Shown in pieces: positions 59,919-64,000 of a stretch of 64,000 nt of DNA. Within the stretch, counting starts at the first letter, position 1, and every line of letters begins with the position of its first letter. The stretch covers positions 7,365 to 71,364 of the forward strand of contig OENT01000716.1 in NCBI GenBank assembly GCA_900239685.1, given 5' to 3'. Made by a program: the position numbers and the translations under genes. This DNA is from Rotaria macrura. Taxonomy: Eukaryota; Rotifera; Eurotatoria; Philodinida; Philodinidae. The notes under the pieces were generated by a model. The model saw nothing but the letters and a program-made list of their open reading frames with translations, did no database searches and had not been told where the DNA came from.

Positions 59919-62012
59919 ATGGAGTCATTTACCAATGCGTACGATGAGAAGATTCGACCACTAATGGACAGAATTGATCAGGCTCGATCAATATTATCAT
60001 CAAACGATGATGGCATCCAGTTTCCTAATGTTGTCGTCGTTGGAGATCAGTCAAGTGGAAAATCAACATTATTGGAAGCGCTATCCCAAGTGGAACTTCC
60101 TAAAGGCTCTGGTATTGTAACCCGCTGTCCATTAGTACTGCGATTACGAAAGGCAAACAAAAGAAAAGTTTATCGTTTACTTAATGATGATAAAAAAGTT
60201 CAATTAGATGAAACGAAACTAAATATCTTACAATATATCGAAGACGAAACAAAGAAGTTAGCTGGTGCGCAGAAAAATATTGTTCATGCCTTAATCGAAT
60301 TGCAAGTAGAAGACCCCCAAGTAAGAGACTTAACGGTGGTCGATTTGCCTGGTATTGCACGAAACCCAATCGCAGATCAACCCAAAGATATTCATAAACA
60401 GACGACGGATTTGATTCGGCGCTTCATTCAAAAAGAAGGTAGCGTGATTCTATGTGTATTTCCAGCTAATGTGGATGTTGCAACGGTTGAATCATTTACA
60501 TTAGCACGAGAAGTTGATCCAACCGGTGTTCGAACCATTGGTGTTATAACCAAATCAGACCTTGCCACTGATCATGATGTATTGGTTCAACAACTATTAA
60601 TGGATAGATCCGATGTCCTTCATTTGAAATTGGGTTTCGTTGCTGTTCGTAATCGTAGCACAGACGAAAAAATTACTTTAGTTGATGCAAGAAAACGTGA
60701 AAAAGAATTCTTCCGTAAACATCCAGCCTCAACGGTGGTCGGATGGCACTCTGTGGGTATTGATGCGTTAATAAATCGTTTGGCTGATCTTTATTCTGAC
60801 CGTGTGAAAAATACATTTCCTAAAATGCGAGATGAGTTACATGCAAAATTAAACGAAGTTCGAGGCCAGCTATCGAAATTTCCACCAGATCTTCAAACAA
60901 CTTCGGCACGATTAGCCAAATATTATGAATTGGCGGATTTCTATATCGAAAACATCCTTCGAGTACGTTTTGCTAGTTCAAACGATGGACAACGTCCAAG
61001 TATGGTCAATACTTTGCATACTAAATTCAAGAAACTCGAAAAAGTCGTTCAAAATCAAAAACGGGAGTTATTTCAACCGAAATATCGTTCTAAAGTTCGA
61101 GATGCTATGTCAGCGTGCTTCGGAGAACAATTGCCCAATTTTTTGCCGGATTCTGTACTGAAAGGTCTCATTTCTGAGGAACTGGATAAACTTTTGCAGG
61201 TGATCAAAGAACTCGTCAACGATTGTTTCAAAGCCACCTGGCGTCTTCTATCCGACAAAGATGAGGATGCATGCAATGGTGATATTTTGTTACTAAAATT
61301 GTTACCAGCTTTTCGTCGAATTGTTCGATCGTATTTGACTGAGAAACAGAAAGCGGTTTACAATCAATTGCAAGAATTAATTCGATTAGAAAAGCACGAT
61401 CCTTATACAGTTAATCATTACTATATGGATACTATCAATCGGTACAAGCAGCTTCAAACCAAAGGGACATCTTCCAGTTTGATTGGTAGCAGTAAGCCTG
61501 ATGCAGCTGCCGAAAATGGTGACGATGATGAATCTATGATTGCTGCTATCTCAAATGATGATCAAGCAGTAAAAGACATGCTGATTAGTATCTTTGCGTA
61601 TTGGAAATTATTGTTGAAACGCTTCGTCGATTATACAGCATTATTTTTACGCGCCGGATGTGTCTTTGACATCTGCCCTGACCTTAGAAGACGAATTCGA
61701 CAAGTTCCTCTTGAACAAGCTGACTTCGTCGATTCTTATCTAGCAGAGGATACGTCCGTTCGAGTGAGGCGAAAACAACTACAACAAACTAAAGAAAGAT
61801 TGGAGAAAGTGGATGCAATTCTTGGTGGAGGTGGTGGTGTCAGTATGAAGACTAATGACAAAGATGCGTTTCAAGATCCAATGGAAATCGATAACTATTC
61901 ATTCATGACCATAGACCAACGATCAGATAATAAAGCTCATTCTGTTGAGAGAAGTAATGTTTCAACAACGCCAATCGCCTCGTTAGTAAACGTTAGCATA
62001 AACAAGCAATGA
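59919..62012 (+). CDS. Mx-like dynamin-family GTPase
   Basis: Intronless frame of 697 codons from the ATG at 59919 (MESFTNAYDEKIRPLMDRID), the first ATG of the frame. The dynamin GTPase motifs are intact: G1 GDQSSGKST (~42-50), the RCPLVLRL segment (~69-76), G3 DLPG (~142-145) and G4 TKSD (~211-214), preceded by the dynamin-type TVVDLPGI. A helical stalk follows, and a GED-type helix near 560-640 (VKDMLISIFAYWKLLLKRFV). There is no PH or proline-rich domain, which fits Mx rather than classical dynamin. Length and layout match Mx proteins (about 650-700). Mx-type GTPases self-assemble on membranes or ribonucleoprotein targets, and in vertebrates act against viruses; the role here is unknown. 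The tail after ~640 is low-complexity (a Gly run, Ser/Asn-rich). Confidence 0.9.
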   Translation: MESFTNAYDEKIRPLMDRIDQARSILSSNDDGIQFPNVVVVGDQSSGKSTLLEALSQVELPKGSGIVTRCPLVLRLRKANKRKVYRLLNDDKKVQLDETKLNILQYIEDETKKLAGAQKNIVHALIELQVEDPQVRDLTVVDLPGIARNPIADQPKDIHKQTTDLIRRFIQKEGSVILCVFPANVDVATVESFTLAREVDPTGVRTIGVITKSDLATDHDVLVQQLLMDRSDVLHLKLGFVAVRNRSTDEKITLVDARKREKEFFRKHPASTVVGWHSVGIDALINRLADLYSDRVKNTFPKMRDELHAKLNEVRGQLSKFPPDLQTTSARLAKYYELADFYIENILRVRFASSNDGQRPSMVNTLHTKFKKLEKVVQNQKRELFQPKYRSKVRDAMSACFGEQLPNFLPDSVLKGLISEELDKLLQVIKELVNDCFKATWRLLSDKDEDACNGDILLLKLLPAFRRIVRSYLTEKQKAVYNQLQELIRLEKHDPYTVNHYYMDTINRYKQLQTKGTSSSLIGSSKPDAAAENGDDDESMIAAISNDDQAVKDMLISIFAYWKLLLKRFVDYTALFLRAGCVFDICPDLRRRIRQVPLEQADFVDSYLAEDTSVRVRRKQLQQTKERLEKVDAILGGGGGVSMKTNDKDAFQDPMEIDNYSFMTIDQRSDNKAHSVERSNVSTTPIASLVNVSINKQ

Positions 62013-63174
62013 ATCAATACGTTGCCACTGAAAATCCCAAGAAAAGAATTTTTTTTTACACTAAAAGTTGAAAATAAAGAATTTTCTGCATTAGAAGAGT
62101 TTTATCCATTTTCTCCCAATAAAAATTATATTCAGAAGAAGATCTCATTCAAATAAAAAATACTGACCTTATTTTAGAAAAGAACCAAACCTAGCTTAAT
62201 TCAAAAGTTTTATTGCGTCGTTATTTATTTGAATAACAAGATCGAGATTTAGAAATAGGTTCACATGATCCACTTCCTAAAAGAAATTCTATTTATCCTA
62301 TGCTTACATATTTCTTTTCAGAACTCGATTTACAAATGGAAAGCATAGTGTTTTTATGTCCTATTACAAGACCTTGCCGGATTTTATGAGGTGTGTGATC
62401 GGTGAGGGAGGGAGAAAACAAACCACATCAAGAGTGAATCACACAATCACACCCTCTATATATCTAAGCATTCCAACTTTCCCATCTTTATGATTCAACG
62501 TTGAGATTCGTTTAGTATACAGCGAACTGCTTGTACTCGAGAATAAGTATTGGTCATGTACGTCTTGACTGTTATCGAAGCACCTTTGAGTGTATTTCTC
62601 TTGTTGAACTTTTCTAGTTAATGACAATATGTGTTTAACATTTTCTCAAGGTTTGTCAACGCAACAAGAATAAATCTATCTCTGTCAGTTAGCTAATGTC
62701 CGATAAGATGATAGTGAGTGATTGAAAGTAATTTCGAAGAAAAAATTGATCCACCATAAAAGCCCAATCGTATCAACTTGCATGAAACAAAAACATAATA
62801 AAATTTCTACCGAAGAGGAGTGGATTCTTGAAAAATGAGTCGACTTACTGAAAAGCAAACATTATTCAGCACAATTAAATCGAAAACAAATTATAAAAAA
62901 CCTTAAGAAATCAAGACAAAATGTTACAACTCATTAATAAACTTGTTCATGAACAAAGACACATAAGTGAAACGAAGTTTACTTCGCACTCTGCATTCTT
63001 TCCGATATTATAGCTCCACAACTATAAACGCTTGCAATCAAACAACATACTTTCTTAATTCTAACGTTTTATTCACCAGCTTCAATGAAAGCTTCATAAT
63101 TTCTTGTTTGAAATTAGTCTAGCTTCAATCTCGACATACTTCTATACTCAGATATTTACGCTTTTTGAAAAGAA
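62013..63174. other. 3' flank of the Mx-like gene, no gene seen
   Basis: AT-rich; aataaa signals soon after the stop (62073) could serve polyadenylation. Nothing else recognised. Confidence 0.4.
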
Positions 63175-63275
63175 TTTTAGCGCAGCCTCTTTGGATCTAA
63201 AATGAGAAAGTAAGATACATTTAGCTTCATAGGACTGATATAAAATACGGAACATGTAATATCACGAATTTTCTC
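63175..63275 (-). repeat. Fragment of the hairpin-ended dispersed repeat
   Basis: Matches 21388-21490 in the same orientation: tagcgcagcctctttggatctaaaatg, then agcttcata and gtaatatcacga. The hairpin stem is degraded here. Confidence 0.55.
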
Positions 63276-64000
63276 GCATCATCGTTTTCTGATAGATGGC
63301 CCTTTTTTTCGTTTTGATATCTGCTATTTCCTCATTATTTTTCATTTTTCTTAATTTTAAGTTTTCCTTACTAGAAGCGTTGAGATGAATGGGGAATAAA
63401 GCTGTGATATATTACGATTAAACGATGCCGGTTTTTAAGTCTGTGTTGCATGGGGGCTGAGCATTAAAAACATCTCTGTTAAACTTAGACTCGCTATTTT
63501 CTTCAAAAACAGGATGTCCGTGTTTTCTTTCTCTGCACAACAGCACCCACACTTTTTTCGTATCTGACCACTTGCGTAGATATATCAGTGTGGGTGTTGG
63601 TGTGGCTCTCAGATCCATCCAGACAATGACCTTAACGCAAACCCCCAGCTTCAGTTAACTAAATTTGATCATTAATGAATCTTTAAAATTTGTATTCTCT
63701 TTTCTTCTTCTTTTTATTCTCTTCGTACAATTTCATTAACTTAGTAATAAATCTTGAAAATTATGACATAGGTCATCGAAACGTAGAATTATTGTGTTTT
63801 TATTCTAAAGTAAGGTTTCCAACAATGCTAGACAAAGCCGCTGTTATCGTGTCATTTATTATGAAATCTCAAAAGGGTTAGGTAATCAACTTTATTTTAT
63901 TTAAGAGTATTCAAGTTAGTGCCACAACTTCAAGTGCGAATTCTGGTATATCAAATTTAATTTTACTTTTTAAAAATTGATTGACAGTTAAGCATGAAAA
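63276..64000. other. Intergenic, no gene seen
   Basis: AT-rich with one GT-rich patch (tgtgggtgttggtgtgg near 63582). No coding signature. Confidence 0.35.

Overview
The window is nuclear DNA from a small metazoan. The genes are split by short introns with GT..AG ends, the intergenic DNA is AT-rich, and the families are animal ones: major vault protein, a calcium-channel alpha-2/delta subunit, an Mx/dynamin-like GTPase and a very-large-GTPase (VLIG-type) protein. Compact introns, many decayed gene copies, and DNA transposons with small non-autonomous derivatives fit a bdelloid rotifer best. That assignment is an inference, not proven here.

Layout. 0-4.6 kb: two diverged copies of a Rab-type GTPase first exon (minus strand) flank the first two exons of a TIM14/DNAJC19-like gene. 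5.57-8.58 kb: a major vault protein gene on the plus strand, broken by at least three stops and five frameshifts. 8.6-14.5 kb: no intact gene; GC-rich degenerate repeats, a possible gene remnant and a putative old MITE. 14.5-18.65 kb: a 4.1-kb transposon with a perfect 17-bp terminal inverted repeat and a perfect 8-bp target duplication. It carries 10-bp subterminal repeats and a Tc1/mariner transposase, and it contains a 241-base assembly gap. 18.7-26 kb: a repeat-rich block with an inverted repeat pair, a solo LTR with 5-bp target duplication, two hAT-like MITEs with perfect 8-bp target duplications and a hairpin-ended dispersed repeat. 28.1-34 kb: an 1872-residue protein joining VLIG-type GTPase domains to a cysteine/histidine cluster and a C-terminal vWA domain. 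35-39.4 kb: a decayed AT-rich coding region with an OTU-like segment, then a foldback repeat. 41.6-43 kb: an SPFH (band 7) gene interrupted by one in-frame TGA. 44.4-52.9 kb (minus): an apparently intact alpha-2/delta gene of about 25 exons. 53-59.9 kb: no intact gene; another copy of the hairpin-ended repeat and a foldback MITE. 59.9-62 kb: an intact, intronless Mx-like dynamin GTPase. 62-64 kb: no gene seen.

Three gene models look intact: the GTPase-vWA protein, alpha-2/delta and the Mx-like GTPase. Two of these belong to families that in vertebrates are interferon-induced (VLIG, Mx), but nothing in the sequence shows that they work together. The other recognisable genes (vault protein, SPFH, second Rab exon, OTU-like gene) are broken or incomplete, so the window reads as repeat-rich DNA with a few conserved genes and several dying paralogues.
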